This document shows positions 41,029 through 50,170 of a stretch of 64,000 nucleotides of DNA, in pieces (positions within the stretch are counted from its first letter, which is position 1; every line of letters starts with the position of its first letter). The notes below the pieces were generated by a model. The model was not told the origin of the DNA. It did not search any database and saw only the letters and a program-made list of their open reading frames with translations. Position numbers and translations under genes: made by a program. Source of the stretch: Staphylococcus piscifermentans (GTDB lineage: Bacteria > Bacillota > Bacilli > Staphylococcales > Staphylococcaceae); the NCBI RefSeq assembly GCF_900186985.1, contig NZ_LT906447.1, positions 2,108,001-2,172,000 on the forward strand. Direction: 5' to 3'.

Positions 41029-41787
41029 TTATGCTTCACTGAATTCTTCTTTAACCCATTCGTAACCTTCGCTTTCAAGACGTTGTGCTAATTCTTCTCC
41101 GCCTGTTTTCACGATTTTACCGTTGTACATAACGTGTACGAAGTCTGGAGTGATGTAGTTTAATAAGCGTTGGTAGTGCGTAATAATTAATGAACCGAAG
41201 TCATCGCCGCGCATTTCGTTGATACCTTTAGATACAACTTTCAATGCGTCGATGTCTAAACCAGAGTCGATTTCATCAAGGATTGCAAATTTAGGTTGCA
41301 ACATCATAAGTTGTAAAATTTCGTTACGTTTTTTCTCACCGCCAGAGAATCCTTCGTTAAGGTAACGTTGTGCCATGTTTGGATCCATATCCAAGAATTC
41401 CATCTCTTTATCTAATTTCTTAATGAATTGCATTAAGTTGATTTCTTTACCTTCTTCACGTTTCGCATTAATAGCTGAACGCATGAAGTCTGCATTCGTT
41501 ACACCAGTAATTTCTGATGGATATTGCATTGCTAAGAATAAACCTGCTTTAGCACGTTCATCTACTTCTAATTCTAAAACATTTACACCGTCAAGTAATA
41601 CTTCACCTTGAGTAACAGTGTATGCAGGGTGACCCATGATAGCTGCTGATAATGTAGATTTACCAGTTCCGTTTGGTCCCATAACTGCATGAATTTCTCC
41701 AGTGTTAATTGTTAAATTAACGCCTTTTAAGATTTCTTTATCCTCAATAGACACGTGTAAGTCTTTAATCTCCAATGTTGATGGCAT
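41029..41787 (-). CDS. sufC: Fe-S assembly ATPase SufC
   Basis: 252-residue ABC-type ATPase. Walker A is GPNGTGKST (about 35-43), the signature is FSGGEKKR (about 148), and Walker B is [12 protein letters not shown] (about 165-176). It drives conformational change in SufBD during cluster assembly; it is soluble, not a transporter. The start is ATG 41787 with the RBS GGAGGG; the frame upstream to 41808 has no support. First gene of the suf operon with a good promoter upstream. Confidence 0.96.
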   Translation of the reverse strand: MPSTLEIKDLHVSIEDKEILKGVNLTINTGEIHAVMGPNGTGKSTLSAAIMGHPAYTVTQGEVLLDGVNVLELEVDERAKAGLFLAMQYPSEITGVTNADFMRSAINAKREEGKEINLMQFIKKLDKEMEFLDMDPNMAQRYLNEGFSGGEKKRNEILQLMMLQPKFAILDEIDSGLDIDALKVVSKGINEMRGDDFGSLIITHYQRLLNYITPDFVHVMYNGKIVKTGGEELAQRLESEGYEWVKEEFSEA

Positions 41788-41828
41788 TAAAAGTCCCTCC
41801 GTAAACATAAATAGTATTTCATATACTA

Positions 41829-41857
41829 GTTTATAATAATTTTAATCTGTAGTCAAA
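41829..41857 (-). promoter_or_regulatory. Predicted sigma-A promoter of the suf operon
   Basis: On the minus strand TTGACT, 17 bases, TAAACT, about 45 bases upstream of the sufC start codon. Confidence 0.65.
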
Positions 41858-42167
41858 ATAGCACTACATTGATACATTTATAAATTATAACGCAATTGAA
41901 CCCTTTAATAAACCTTTTGAGCACCTAAATTAAAAGAATTCTAATCTAGGAATCACTATTAAATTAATACAATTTCGTGATTTAATTCACTAAAAAAATT
42001 CTTGTTGATTCTCATTTTCTAGCATCACATTATCATTACCAATATTTCTGTCACAATAATAATGTTGACAAATTTAAGTGAATTAAAAACGATCCTTCTA
42101 TATCATGAATAATCAAAACTATTTCAAGCCGCCCTTTTTCCGCCCTTTTTTACTGATTTCAGACAAA

Positions 42168-42203
42168 CAAAAACCCTCTAACCTTGTTCGGCTAGAGGGT
42201 TAA
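42168..42203 (-). terminator. Terminator of metNIQ
   Basis: AACCCTCTAACC / GGCTAGAGGGTT stem followed by TTTTTG on the minus strand, 12 bases after the metQ stop. Confidence 0.8.
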
Positions 42204-42214
42204 TATCTGTATGC

Positions 42215-43036
42215 TTATTCAGCTGGAATCACAGCACCATCATATTTTTTATTGATGTAATCTTTGATTTCTTTAGATTGCAATGCTTTGATTAAAGCTT
42301 TGATTTTTTTCTCATTTTGGTCGCCATCTTTAACAGCAACTAAGTTTGCATATGGGTTACCTTCTGGTTTTTCAAGTGCAATTGAGTCTTTTTTAGGACT
42401 TAAATGTTGTTCGATTGCAAAGTTAGAGTTGATAATCGCTGCATCAACGTCTTGGTTTTGATAGATTTTTGGTAAGTATTCTGCTGATTGTTTGTTATTG
42501 AATTTGATGTCTTTTTTGTTTTCTACGATATCGCTGAATTTAGCATCTTGAATTTTAACACCTTTTTTCAACTTGATTAAGCCGTCATCTACGAAGAATT
42601 TCAAGAAACGTCCTTCTTCAGCAGGGTTATTAGAAACATAAACTGTTGCGCCTTTTGGAAGATCTTTTAAGCTTTTATATTTTTTAGAGTAAACAGCCAT
42701 TGGTTCTAAGTGTACGTTACCTACTGATACAAGTTTGTAACCTTTGCTTTTCTTCTCAGTGTTTAAGTAAGGTGTATGTTGGAAGAAGTTAGCATCTAAT
42801 TCGCCATTATCTACCAATTTATTCGGTGTAGTATAGTCATTGATTGTTTTGATTTTTAAGTCATAACCTTCTTTTTTCAAGATCGGTTTAGCTTTTTCTA
42901 AAATTTCAGCATGCGGTGCAGGAGATGCGCCTACTGTAATTGTTTTTGAATCTCCGCCTGATTTGTCTTTGTTGCCGCAAGCTGCCAGAGCTGCTGTTAA
43001 CACTAAAACTGCTAAAATACTAATAATTTTTTTCAT
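42215..43036 (-). CDS. metQ: Methionine ABC transporter substrate-binding lipoprotein MetQ
   Basis: 273-residue extracellular lipoprotein. The signal peptide ends in the lipobox LAAC with the lipid-carrying C20. The mature part is an NLPA-type binding protein: ITVGASPAPHAEIL, NDYTTPNKLVDNGELDANFFQH and the conserved end YDGAVIPAE. It delivers methionine to MetNI. RBS AAGGGG. It follows metI by 28 bases and is the last gene of a SAM-riboswitch operon, which supports methionine as the substrate. Confidence 0.94.
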   Translation of the reverse strand: MKKIISILAVLVLTAALAACGNKDKSGGDSKTITVGASPAPHAEILEKAKPILKKEGYDLKIKTINDYTTPNKLVDNGELDANFFQHTPYLNTEKKSKGYKLVSVGNVHLEPMAVYSKKYKSLKDLPKGATVYVSNNPAEEGRFLKFFVDDGLIKLKKGVKIQDAKFSDIVENKKDIKFNNKQSAEYLPKIYQNQDVDAAIINSNFAIEQHLSPKKDSIALEKPEGNPYANLVAVKDGDQNEKKIKALIKALQSKEIKDYINKKYDGAVIPAE

Positions 43037-43064
43037 TTGCTTTACCCCTTTTTTAAATTCAATA

Positions 43065-43760
43065 TTAACGTTTGTCTATTTTATTAGTAGCCCAGTCACC
43101 CACGTATTGGATGATGAACACGAATACTAAAATAAGAATAGTTGAAACTAAAATGACATCATTTTGGTTTCTAGTAAACCCTGTTAAGTAGGCCAAGTTT
43201 CCTAGACCTCCTGCACCGATTACACCAGCAACTGCTGTAGACCCTACTAAAGCGATTGCTGTCACTGTGATGCCTGAAATCAAAGCTGGACGTGCTTCTG
43301 GTATCAACACTTTTCTGATAATTGTCCAAGTATCTGCTCCCATAGAACGTGCCGCTTCAATCACACCTTTATTAATCTCTTTGAACGCAATTTCTACTAA
43401 ACGTGCATAGAATGGCGCTGCACCGATTACTAATGCCGGCAATGCACCTGTTGGTCCACTGATAGTTCCTAAAATCAAACTTGTAAACGGAATTAATAAT
43501 AAGATTAAAATGATGAATGGAATCGCTCTGAACAAGTTAACAATAAATGAAACAATTTGGTAAAACACTTTAGCTACAGGTGATTTGCTTTTAGCAGTTA
43601 AAAATAAGAGTACTCCTAAAATTAAACCAATAATAAATGCAAATACTGTAGAAATTGCCGTCATATAAAGTGTTTCGATTGAAGCTTGCCATACTTGATC
43701 CCATTGAACGTTCGGCATTGTAATCATTTCTTGAAGTATATCGCTGAATGACTTATCCAT
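43065..43760 (-). CDS. metI: Methionine ABC transporter permease MetI
   Basis: 231-residue permease with about five membrane helices. The EAA loop that contacts the ATPase is visible at [22 protein letters not shown] (about 128-149, in two stretches). The start overlaps metN by 8 bases. It forms the membrane channel of the MetNIQ importer in the cytoplasmic membrane. Confidence 0.95.
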   Translation of the reverse strand: MDKSFSDILQEMITMPNVQWDQVWQASIETLYMTAISTVFAFIIGLILGVLLFLTAKSKSPVAKVFYQIVSFIVNLFRAIPFIILILLLIPFTSLILGTISGPTGALPALVIGAAPFYARLVEIAFKEINKGVIEAARSMGADTWTIIRKVLIPEARPALISGITVTAIALVGSTAVAGVIGAGGLGNLAYLTGFTRNQNDVILVSTILILVFVFIIQYVGDWATNKIDKR

Positions 43761-44778
43761 GACGTACCACCTCCACGTTCACACTACGTTTTTCCAATTC
43801 ATTTTTGAACTCATCGAAATATTCAGTTTTCAATCCTGCAATATGTACAATCAAGAAACCAATCGGACCATTTTTAGCATGCCGGATATTTGCTTCTAAG
43901 ATGTTGACATTTAAATCATATTGCTGTGTGATATAAGATACGATAGGTTCAGTTGTTTCTTCTCCAGCAAAGTTAAATCTGAGAATATAACCATCTTCCG
44001 CTGCCGGAATCAATTCTTCAATAGATTCGTCGAACTCGTCATTTAAGCCTTCTTTTACAAAACGTTTAGTGACTTGATGCTGTGGATTCTCAAACACTTC
44101 TTTCACATTACCGCGCTCGATTACACGTCCATTTTCCATTACTGCAACTTCATCGCAGATTTGACGTATAACGTTCATCTCATGCGTAATGATAACAATC
44201 GTTAAATCTTCTTCTTTTCTAATTTTTAAAAGTAGTTCTAAAATTTCATCCGTTGTTTGCGGATCCAATGCACTTGTTGCTTCATCACATAATAAGACTT
44301 TTGGATCATTCGCTAATGCACGCGCAATACCGACTCTTTGTTTTTGTCCTCCAGATAATTCAGAAGGATAGGCCTTTTCACGTCCGCTTAAACCTACCAA
44401 ATTAATTAATTCTTTGGCTCTGGCTACAGCTTTGCTACGTTTTACACCTGCAATTTCCAATGGAAACGTAATGTTATCCAACACTGTTCTAGACCATAAT
44501 AGGTTGAAATGCTGGAATATCATGCTGACTTTTTGACGTTTCTTTCTTAATTGTGACTTAGAAAGCTTGCCCAATTCTTCTCCGTCTATAATCACTTCAC
44601 CTGAAGTTGGTTCTTCTAAATAATTTAAGATTCTGACAAGCGTACTTTTACCAGCGCCTGAAAACCCGATAACGCCGTAAATCGTACCCTCTGCTACATC
44701 TAAATCGACATGATCGACAGCTAGTACATCTTGATGTTTCGTCTTATACCGTTTGACGATTTGTTTGAGTTGAATCAC
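43753..44778 (-). CDS. metN: Methionine ABC transporter ATPase MetN
   Basis: 341-residue ATPase. Walker [10 protein letters not shown] (about 38-46), Q-loop MIFQHFNLL, signature [15 protein letters not shown] (about 140-154), Walker [14 protein letters not shown], and switch His in ITHEMN. The C-terminal 100 residues form the NIL/ACT-like domain, which in MetN binds methionine and causes transinhibition. The start codon is GTG with GGGGAG 6 bases upstream. First gene of metNIQ, directly behind the SAM-I riboswitch. Confidence 0.95.
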   Translation of the reverse strand: MIQLKQIVKRYKTKHQDVLAVDHVDLDVAEGTIYGVIGFSGAGKSTLVRILNYLEEPTSGEVIIDGEELGKLSKSQLRKKRQKVSMIFQHFNLLWSRTVLDNITFPLEIAGVKRSKAVARAKELINLVGLSGREKAYPSELSGGQKQRVGIARALANDPKVLLCDEATSALDPQTTDEILELLLKIRKEEDLTIVIITHEMNVIRQICDEVAVMENGRVIERGNVKEVFENPQHQVTKRFVKEGLNDEFDESIEELIPAAEDGYILRFNFAGEETTEPIVSYITQQYDLNVNILEANIRHAKNGPIGFLIVHIAGLKTEYFDEFKNELEKRSVNVEVVRHG

Positions 44779-44814
44779 CCTATACTCCCCTTTCCTTGCT
44801 TACATTACCACATT

Positions 44815-44984
44815 AAAAAATGCTCTCTCTTATCGTCGCTTCAAGCGATAAAGAGAAAGCAATTTAAAATTTCTTTCTCTCATCTTCAAAAGCAGTTCAA
44901 CTTTTTGTGAATTGGCACCATTTCTAATAAGACGGTTGCCGGGTTTCGCAGGGCACATCCCTCCACCTCTCTTGATAAGAGATA
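44815..44984 (-). promoter_or_regulatory. SAM-I riboswitch (S-box) controlling metNIQ
   Basis: Minus-strand leader with the S-box core: AGAGAGGTGGAGGGA, then GCCCTGCGAAACCCGGCAACC, then AATGGTGCCAATTC. P1 pairs TCTCTTATC (complement of 44974-44982) with GATGAGAGA (complement of 44876-44884). It is followed by a long terminator hairpin (44821-44860) and six T (complement of 44815-44820). Family knowledge: SAM binding favours the terminator, so transport genes are expressed when methionine/SAM is low. The bases between aptamer and terminator can form the expected antiterminator. Confidence 0.93.
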
Positions 44985-45036
44985 ACACTATTTAATTGAT
45001 ACTTATCCTACCACTTCACTCTGTGATAGTCAATAA

Positions 45037-45336
45037 CTATTTTAAATTTTCTAATAAATATGGAACAGATTGAAATGCGTAAATTCGCTTTATTTCTTGA
45101 TCTTTAGACATCAATATTACTACCGGAACAGATTGGATTTCGTACTGCTCGCTGAAATCCGCATGAAAGTTCAAATCCGCTTTGACGACTGGCAATTGCA
45201 GTATATCATTAGCAATATCCAGCATTCTTTCGGAAATTTTACATGTTCCGCACATTGGCGTATAACCAAATATCAGATGTTTGTCTTTATCAAAATTTTG
45301 GGTAATATCTGTTCTTGTTGTCTTGCTTGTACTCAT
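45037..45336 (-). CDS. Thioredoxin-like protein (CGTC active site)
   Basis: 99-residue thioredoxin-fold protein with the redox motif C29-G-T-C32 in YTPMCGTCK and the cis-Pro segment IQSVPVVILM (about 68-77). A cytosolic thiol-disulfide role is predicted; the partner is unknown. Its start overlaps the stop of the upstream toprim gene by 4 bases (ATGA), so the two are translationally coupled. The same pair lies next to gcvH in S. aureus as I recall it. Confidence 0.8.
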   Translation of the reverse strand: MSTSKTTRTDITQNFDKDKHLIFGYTPMCGTCKISERMLDIANDILQLPVVKADLNFHADFSEQYEIQSVPVVILMSKDQEIKRIYAFQSVPYLLENLK

Positions 45337-45695
45337 CTATAAACTAATCCTTTCACAGGAGCTTCATCTTTTACGTTAAATCCATATTTTCTAAGCACTC
45401 TAGCAAGGTAAGGTCTTGGACAGCGAGCTACTTCACAATAGGTTTTGTCCACAAAGATATGCTCGCTTTCTGAAAGATAATGTTTAAACCATTGGCGGAT
45501 GCGTTGTCCTTCTTTATCTGCATCCACGAGGATATAGACTGGTCGTTCATACAGGGATTCAATCATATCATCTAATTTATCAATCCCCATTGTGCCGTGT
45601 GTACAAATGATTTGGACCGGTTCGTTCATCACCTCTTGAACACGCTTTTTATCTGTCTTACCTTCAACAACGATTACTTTATCTAACAATGCCAT
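45333..45695 (-). CDS. Single-domain toprim protein
   Basis: 120-residue protein consisting almost entirely of a toprim domain, with the conserved Glu in VIVVEGKTDKKR (E11), the DxD in ILVDADKEG (D58, D60) and a downstream basic region. It resembles the stand-alone toprim proteins of Firmicutes (RNase M5-like), whose function is unclear. It is shorter than RNase M5 (about 180). The start ATG at 45695 follows GGAGTG; an upstream frame to 45728 is unlikely. Coupled to the thioredoxin-like gene. Confidence 0.8.
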   Translation of the reverse strand: MALLDKVIVVEGKTDKKRVQEVMNEPVQIICTHGTMGIDKLDDMIESLYERPVYILVDADKEGQRIRQWFKHYLSESEHIFVDKTYCEVARCPRPYLARVLRKYGFNVKDEAPVKGLVYR

Positions 45696-45924
45696 ATTCA
45701 CTACACTCCAATACTCTCGTGATATCATTGCATAATACTTGCAAACGTGGTGCTTAAGTTAAGAAATACGTAATAATATTAAATTTTGCTAATCAAACTT
45801 ATAGTTCTATAGTAACGCAGAAACTTGTCGCTTTGCATGAAACTTGTTTTGAAACAAATGTATTATGTACTTCACTGTTAAGTAACTGCACTTTACTAAT
45901 ATAGTTAGTTATATCCATTTCCGC

Positions 45925-45966
45925 GAAAAAAATAACCCCAAAATACAAAGTATCCTGGAGTTGCCT
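45925..45966 (-). terminator. Terminator of gcvH
   Basis: AACTCCA..ATAC / GTAT..TGGGGTT stem on the minus strand followed by seven T, about 15 bases after the gcvH stop. Confidence 0.75.
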
Positions 45967-45979
45967 TTTTCAATATAAA

Positions 45980-46360
45980 TTATTCACCAATCATTTCTTT
46001 ATATTGATCTGCTGATAATAAGTCATCTAATTGACTTTCATCATTTAATTTCACTTTCACCATCCATGCTTTTTCGTATGGTGATTCATTAACGAATTCA
46101 GGGCTGTCTTCTAATTCTTCATTAATTTCAACTACAGAGCCTGAAACAGGTGCATATAATTCAGATACAGTTTTAACTGATTCTACGCTACCGAAAGATT
46201 CGCCCTCTTCAATATCATCTTCTGTTTCTGGTAACTCAACGAATACGATGTCGCCAAGTTCACCTTGTGCGTATTCAGTAATACCGATAGTTACTGTATC
46301 GCCTTCAACTTTAACCCATTCATGTTCTTTTGAATATTTCAATTCCTCTGGCACTGCCAC
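45980..46360 (-). CDS. gcvH: Glycine cleavage system H protein
   Basis: 126-residue lipoyl-carrier protein. The lipoylated lysine is K63 in [18 protein letters not shown]. It shuttles the aminomethyl group in the glycine cleavage system; in Firmicutes it also serves as the entry point for lipoyl relay to other enzymes, so it links to LipA encoded at 26 kb. GTG start with RBS AGGAGGGG. Monocistronic, with its own terminator; gcvT and gcvP are not in the window. Confidence 0.96.
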   Translation of the reverse strand: MAVPEELKYSKEHEWVKVEGDTVTIGITEYAQGELGDIVFVELPETEDDIEEGESFGSVESVKTVSELYAPVSGSVVEINEELEDSPEFVNESPYEKAWMVKVKLNDESQLDDLLSADQYKEMIGE

Positions 46361-46518
46361 ACGAATCCCCTCCTATAATATAAATGAATACTCTTTAATG
46401 ATGCCATATGAAACCTTTTCATTCAACTATTTATAGACATCTTTTATGTTTTAAATTTTTTTGGTTAATTTAATTATTCGAGCTCTTAAAAAGAATGCAA
46501 GTACGGACTACAGCCGAA

Positions 46519-46875
46519 TTAGTTTACCCATTTTTCTTTGTATTCTTTTTCATTGAATCCAAGCGTTATTTTGTCGCCTGAAATTGCTAACGGACGTTTC
46601 ACTAACATACCGTCTGAAGCCAATAAATCTAGCTTTTCATCGTCTGATAAATCATCTAAACGGTCTTTCAGGCCTAATTCACGGTATTTACCTCCGCGCT
46701 TATTGAATAATTTGTCAATTTCGACACCGGTCTTATCAATCATGTCTTGCAACTCTCTTTTATTGGGATTAAGCTCTACAATGTCAATCGGTTCGTAACT
46801 TACACCGTATTCATCTAGAAATTTAGCTGCTTTCTTGCATGTTGTACAATTTTGATACTGATAAAATCTAATCAA
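46519..46875 (-). CDS. Spx/ArsC/MgsR family protein (YusI-like)
   Basis: 118-residue thioredoxin-fold protein with C10-x-x-C13 (QNCTTCKK), the RGGKYRELGLKDRL region and LLASDGMLVKRPL, all standard for the ArsC/Spx superfamily. Both cysteines are kept, as in Spx and MgsR. The arsenate-reductase label commonly given is unproven and it lacks the extra features of true Spx, so I keep a family name only. TTG start with RBS AAAGGAGG. It lies near gcvH and a divergent thioredoxin gene, as in Bacillus yusH-yusI. Confidence 0.83.
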   Translation of the reverse strand: MIRFYQYQNCTTCKKAAKFLDEYGVSYEPIDIVELNPNKRELQDMIDKTGVEIDKLFNKRGGKYRELGLKDRLDDLSDDEKLDLLASDGMLVKRPLAISGDKITLGFNEKEYKEKWVN

Positions 46876-47016
46876 TTTATTGACCTCCTTTAACTTTGTT
46901 TATAATATACCAAATTATCAATTAAAACGCTTTAATTTATAGGTTGAAATTTTTTTAGATTCGCAAATCATTAGTTATAATAAGCGTATAAGCAATTTTA
47001 AAGGAGAGACTTAATA

Positions 47017-47340
47017 ATGGAAGCTATAAAAACACGTGAAGAATTTGATAAAGTGATCCAAAGCGAACAACCTGTAATCGTTAAATTCGAAGCAGGTTGG
47101 TGTCCTGATTGCAAAGCTATGGACATGTGGATTGACCCAATCGTTAAAAAATACGATGATTATAAATGGTATTCAGTTAACCGAGACGAATTAGAAGAAG
47201 TTGCTCAAGAAAATGAAGTAATGGGAATTCCAAGTCTGCTTGTTTTCCAATATGGAGATAAACTTGCACACTTACATTCCGCAAATGCTAAATCCCCTGA
47301 ACAAGTGGAATCTTTCTTAAGTGAAACATTCAACAAGTAA
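47017..47340 (+). CDS. Thioredoxin family protein (YusE/YtpP-like)
   Basis: 107-residue thioredoxin-fold protein with the active site W-C29-P-D-C32 in EAGWCPDCKAMD and the cis-Pro segment VMGIPSLLVF (about 69-78). The PD dipeptide between the cysteines differs from the GP of classical thioredoxin, which usually alters redox potential. No signal peptide, so cytosolic. RBS AAAGGAGAG. Divergent from the Spx-like gene. Confidence 0.85.
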   Translation: MEAIKTREEFDKVIQSEQPVIVKFEAGWCPDCKAMDMWIDPIVKKYDDYKWYSVNRDELEEVAQENEVMGIPSLLVFQYGDKLAHLHSANAKSPEQVESFLSETFNK

Positions 47341-47354
47341 TTACAAACAACAAA

Positions 47355-47393
47355 AATGGTCTGTGATTTCTAAGTAAATCACAGACCGTTTTC
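47355..47393. terminator. Bidirectional terminator
   Basis: ATGGTCTGTGATTT / AAATCACAGACCGT, a 12-bp perfect core stem with flanking A and T runs, between the convergent thioredoxin and nitroreductase genes. Confidence 0.8.
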
Positions 47394-47395
47394 AA

Positions 47396-47938
47396 TTAAT
47401 ATTCCGAAATAAAGTTTTCTGTATGACGCGGTTTTTTAGGAGGTATTTTACCTTCTAAATCCGTTAAATATAAAAATCCAACTAAATCTTCGTCATCTTG
47501 GACTCCTAATACCTTTCTTACTTTTGGTGAGAAAATATATTCCGGAGATTTCCAACATGTACCAATGCCCGCTTCATACAATAAGAGCATCAGATTTTGT
47601 GCATAAGTTCCGAACGCTAAATGATTTTCAAGATTTTCTTTTTGTCTTGGATCTCTTTTGACAATCATCACTAATAATCCGCCGAGTTTGGTTACGGCGT
47701 CAAAATGACTTTGTTGTTTCTCAGGTTCGTTTCTAAAAGCAAAGCGAGAAACTGATCGACTCATATCTCCCAATCGTTCTTTGGAAACATGCACAATTCT
47801 CCAAGGCTCCCTCATACCATGATTAGGTGCATCTGTAGAAAGTTTGAGCGCTTCATACAATGCTTCATCATCTATTTGCATATCATGGTCAAATATTTTA
47901 ACACTACGTCTTGAAGTAATTGCATCTTTTAATTCCAC
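47396..47938 (-). CDS. Nitroreductase family protein
   Basis: 180-residue FMN-dependent nitroreductase-fold protein. ITSRRSVKIFDHD at the N-terminus is the usual FMN-phosphate-binding RRSxR-like motif, APNHGMREPWRIVHV (about 37-51) is the second conserved block, and GIGTCWKSPEY (about 120) the third. It is predicted to reduce nitro or quinone compounds with NAD(P)H in the cytosol; the physiological substrate is unknown. GTG start with AAAGGGAG upstream. Convergent with the thioredoxin gene. Confidence 0.83.
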   Translation of the reverse strand: MELKDAITSRRSVKIFDHDMQIDDEALYEALKLSTDAPNHGMREPWRIVHVSKERLGDMSRSVSRFAFRNEPEKQQSHFDAVTKLGGLLVMIVKRDPRQKENLENHLAFGTYAQNLMLLLYEAGIGTCWKSPEYIFSPKVRKVLGVQDDEDLVGFLYLTDLEGKIPPKKPRHTENFISEY

Positions 47939-48010
47939 AGTCTAACTCCCTTTCATCTAACGATAATCATTATCATTTATAGTATAGATTGTCGAATGTT
48001 TTTATTCAAA

Positions 48011-48736
48011 TTATTTGTTTATTTCGTATAAATTCAAAAGTTCTTTTAATTTGCGTACGTGAATTTGTCCAGGCGCTTGCGGTTCACCTAAACATCCATA
48101 TGAGATAGCTCCTCCGAAGACGCCTTGCGCTGTTCTAGAGACCAATCCAAGATGAGACATAGCAATACCGACCGATTTGGCTTGTACACTTTCTGCAGAA
48201 GTAGCAAGTGCTTCTAATAAGTTTAAGACATCTTGTCTTTCTTTTGGCATCACTGCTATTTTCAATATATCTGCACCCAATTTATTCATTTTAAAATAAG
48301 TGAATTTTAACGCTTCCAAATTAGGTGTCTGCTCGAAATCATGCTGCGATAAAACGACTTCTAATCCAGCTGCTTGCGCTTGTGCAATTAATTGCAGCAA
48401 TGTGTCAGTTTGCGTTTCCTCCCACTCGATGTCAATCATATTGTATCCTTCAATTTGAATAAGGTCTTGCAAAAATTCATAATAGTCTTTGCCGTTTTTA
48501 CTTCCTTTACCACCTTGTACTGCAGTGCGATAAGTTACTAAAACCTTAGCCTTTATATCGATATTCTTTAAATCTTTCAATAGCTTTTCTAATTCTTTGA
48601 AATCCAATGATTCGCGTTGATCAATACGCAGCTCAATGATATCAATATTTTCCTTTTCTCTTATCAAGTCGCTTTTCAATTGTTCATCTTTTCCCTCATA
48701 GGGAGCGATTGTAACTGCTACATCCACCTTACTCAT
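48011..48736 (-). CDS. aroD: 3-dehydroquinate dehydratase, type I
   Basis: 241-residue TIM-barrel enzyme of the shikimate pathway, converting 3-dehydroquinate to 3-dehydroshikimate. IDIIELRIDQRESLDF (about 32-47) carries the Glu/Arg pair. DIEWEE and QHDFEQTP carry the catalytic His. ILKIAVMP carries the Schiff-base Lys (about 160). VFGGAISYGCLGEPQAPGQI is the conserved C-terminal block. The ATG at 48736 has GAGGTATG upstream; an in-frame ATG at 48760 lacks an RBS. Confidence 0.94.
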   Translation of the reverse strand: MSKVDVAVTIAPYEGKDEQLKSDLIREKENIDIIELRIDQRESLDFKELEKLLKDLKNIDIKAKVLVTYRTAVQGGKGSKNGKDYYEFLQDLIQIEGYNMIDIEWEETQTDTLLQLIAQAQAAGLEVVLSQHDFEQTPNLEALKFTYFKMNKLGADILKIAVMPKERQDVLNLLEALATSAESVQAKSVGIAMSHLGLVSRTAQGVFGGAISYGCLGEPQAPGQIHVRKLKELLNLYEINK

Positions 48737-49160
48737 ACTACATACCTCACTTTCAATCATCGCACTTATTATTCAATTTCCCCTTACTTCTTTCAATACT
48801 ATTTATCCAAAAAGATAATAAGTATAAAGAAAAATACTGCAATCAACAATACTAATGTAGGTATTAGAAATCCTAGCCATTCCATAGTTGTAACCTCTTT
48901 CAAATACATATGCAATTTATTATATCAAATTTATTAAATGGTTTGTATATTTAACAATCCCAGAAACACAGTTCTCTCTATGCTTATACATACAACAAAT
49001 ATAGCATCTTTTAACTTTTTAACTTTTTTGAAAAGTACATGAATTTGTCATTGATTTGTTTATAGCCCTATTATAATATTAAAATTAACTATTTGATGTT
49101 ATTCTATTGCCTTAAAACAATAAATAATTTCATCCGATTTTGAAATTTGGAGTGTGAAAA
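48737..49160. other. Intergenic region between aroD and a GNAT gene
   Basis: AT-rich. It holds the 28-codon membrane frame listed separately (48799-48885) and, before 49161, a promoter-like TATTATAAT. I see no other gene. Confidence 0.5.
48799..48885 (-). CDS. Possible 28-residue single-helix membrane peptide
   Basis: A 28-codon frame: MEWLGFLIPTLVLL then a Phe/Ile-rich stretch and LDK at the end, so nearly the whole peptide is one hydrophobic helix with a positive/negative tail. AAAGAGG lies 7 bases before the ATG, an ideal RBS. It is 60 bases upstream of aroD on the same strand and could share its transcript. Peptides of this sort are often type I toxins or small membrane regulators. I do not recognise it. 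Confidence 0.5.
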   Translation of the reverse strand: MEWLGFLIPTLVLLIAVFFFILIIFLDK

Positions 49161-49679
49161 ATGAAAGAAATCCGTTTATTGAGACCAGATGATTTGAAAA
49201 ATGTATATAACTTGTTTAGAGAGGCAGCCCAAGATAAGAAAAATATTTATACTTGGGCCATTTATGACGAAAATACAATCTCTGAAGAATATTTCGCACA
49301 CCTGCTTGATGAAAATAACACAATACAATATCTCTTCGGCGTCTTTTTAGATGATGTTTTAGTAGGTGCACTGACTTTATTCCACCCTATTATTGTCGGC
49401 ACTAAACATAAAAGTATCATTGAGAATATGTATGTAAAAGATATTGATCATCTGGATGAACACTTACTTGATTCCGTTGTGGATTTCTGTCATAAAATGA
49501 ATATCGAAAAGATTTTAGCACCTGTTGCTTCTAATAATATTGGGGCTATGGTCTTTTATAGTGAATATGGATTTTCGAAAGTTGGTTTTGAAACGAATTC
49601 ACGTAAATATAATAATCACTATATAGATGAGCATTGGCTTATCTATCCTATTGAAAATACTGCAAAAGTGAATCATTAA
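49161..49679 (+). CDS. GNAT N-acetyltransferase
   Basis: 172-residue GNAT-fold protein. IRLLRPDDLKNVYNLFREA is the typical start, and IIENMYVKDIDHLDEHLLDS (about 90-109) replaces the usual strongly basic acetyl-CoA loop. VASNNIGAMVFYSEYGFSKVG is the conserved N-x-x-A-xx-FY-xx-GF motif. The diverged acetyl-CoA loop leaves some doubt about activity. The substrate is unknown. RBS TTGGAGTG. It is followed 24 bases later by a DUF1398 gene on the same strand. Confidence 0.75.
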   Translation: MKEIRLLRPDDLKNVYNLFREAAQDKKNIYTWAIYDENTISEEYFAHLLDENNTIQYLFGVFLDDVLVGALTLFHPIIVGTKHKSIIENMYVKDIDHLDEHLLDSVVDFCHKMNIEKILAPVASNNIGAMVFYSEYGFSKVGFETNSRKYNNHYIDEHWLIYPIENTAKVNH

Positions 49680-49703
49680 CTTAATAGTGAAAAGAGGGAA
49701 AAT

Positions 49704-50099
49704 ATGGAGTTCACAAAATTTAATTTAAAACTAGCATTGAAGAACGAAACATCTACTGCTGATTTCCCGAATACTTTAAAGAAGTTTAAAGAATGCGGAG
49801 TTGTAAAGTATACTTATCATTTAAAAAATGGACTATATATATTCACAGATGAAGAAGGAGACGAAATCTATATTCAAGAAGATGCTACGTCTGTTCTTTT
49901 TCCACACTATGCAGATAAAAAGACCTTTACTGAAGTTCTGCAAGGAGCGCGAGCTGGGGAATTTACCTTTAAAGAATTTTGTAACCGGGCTGCTGCTACA
50001 GGCATCAGTCATTGGTTAGTTGACGTACTTAACTTCGAAGCCGCCTATTTTGATACCCTAGGCAACGTCGTGTTAATTACTGAAATTCCTGCTAATTAA
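49704..50099 (+). CDS. DUF1398 family protein (YbcV-like)
   Basis: 131-residue protein that I recognise as DUF1398 (E. coli YbcV and relatives): FKECGVVKYTYHLKNGLYIF (about 27-46), FCNRAAATGISHWLVDV (about 93-109) and a C-terminal YFDTLGNVVLITEIP. The function is unknown; some members were named for prophage genes. RBS AAAGAGGG. Likely co-transcribed with the GNAT gene upstream, and ended by a hairpin at 50139-50170. Confidence 0.72.
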   Translation: MEFTKFNLKLALKNETSTADFPNTLKKFKECGVVKYTYHLKNGLYIFTDEEGDEIYIQEDATSVLFPHYADKKTFTEVLQGARAGEFTFKEFCNRAAATGISHWLVDVLNFEAAYFDTLGNVVLITEIPAN

Positions 50100-50138
50100 C
50101 TCGTACTGTGTTATCCATTAGAATGACTGTCTAATAAA

Positions 50139-50170
50139 AAATTCGGCACATTCCCGTGTACCGAATTGAC
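50139..50170 (+). terminator. Hairpin after the DUF1398 gene
   Basis: AATTCGGCACA / TGTACCGAATT stem with a 6-base loop. There is no long T-run, so it is a moderate terminator. Confidence 0.5.

Larger units (their letters stand above)
41788..42214. other. Intergenic region between sufC and metQ
   Basis: About 425 AT-rich bases without a credible gene. It holds the suf promoter (41829-41857) and, at the other end, the metQ terminator (42170-42202). I see nothing else structured in 41880-42120. Confidence 0.6.

Noticed and set aside
46519-46875. Arsenate reductase assignment for the Spx/ArsC-like protein
   Set aside because: Fold membership alone does not show arsenate reduction, and no ars genes are nearby. 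Only the family name is kept.
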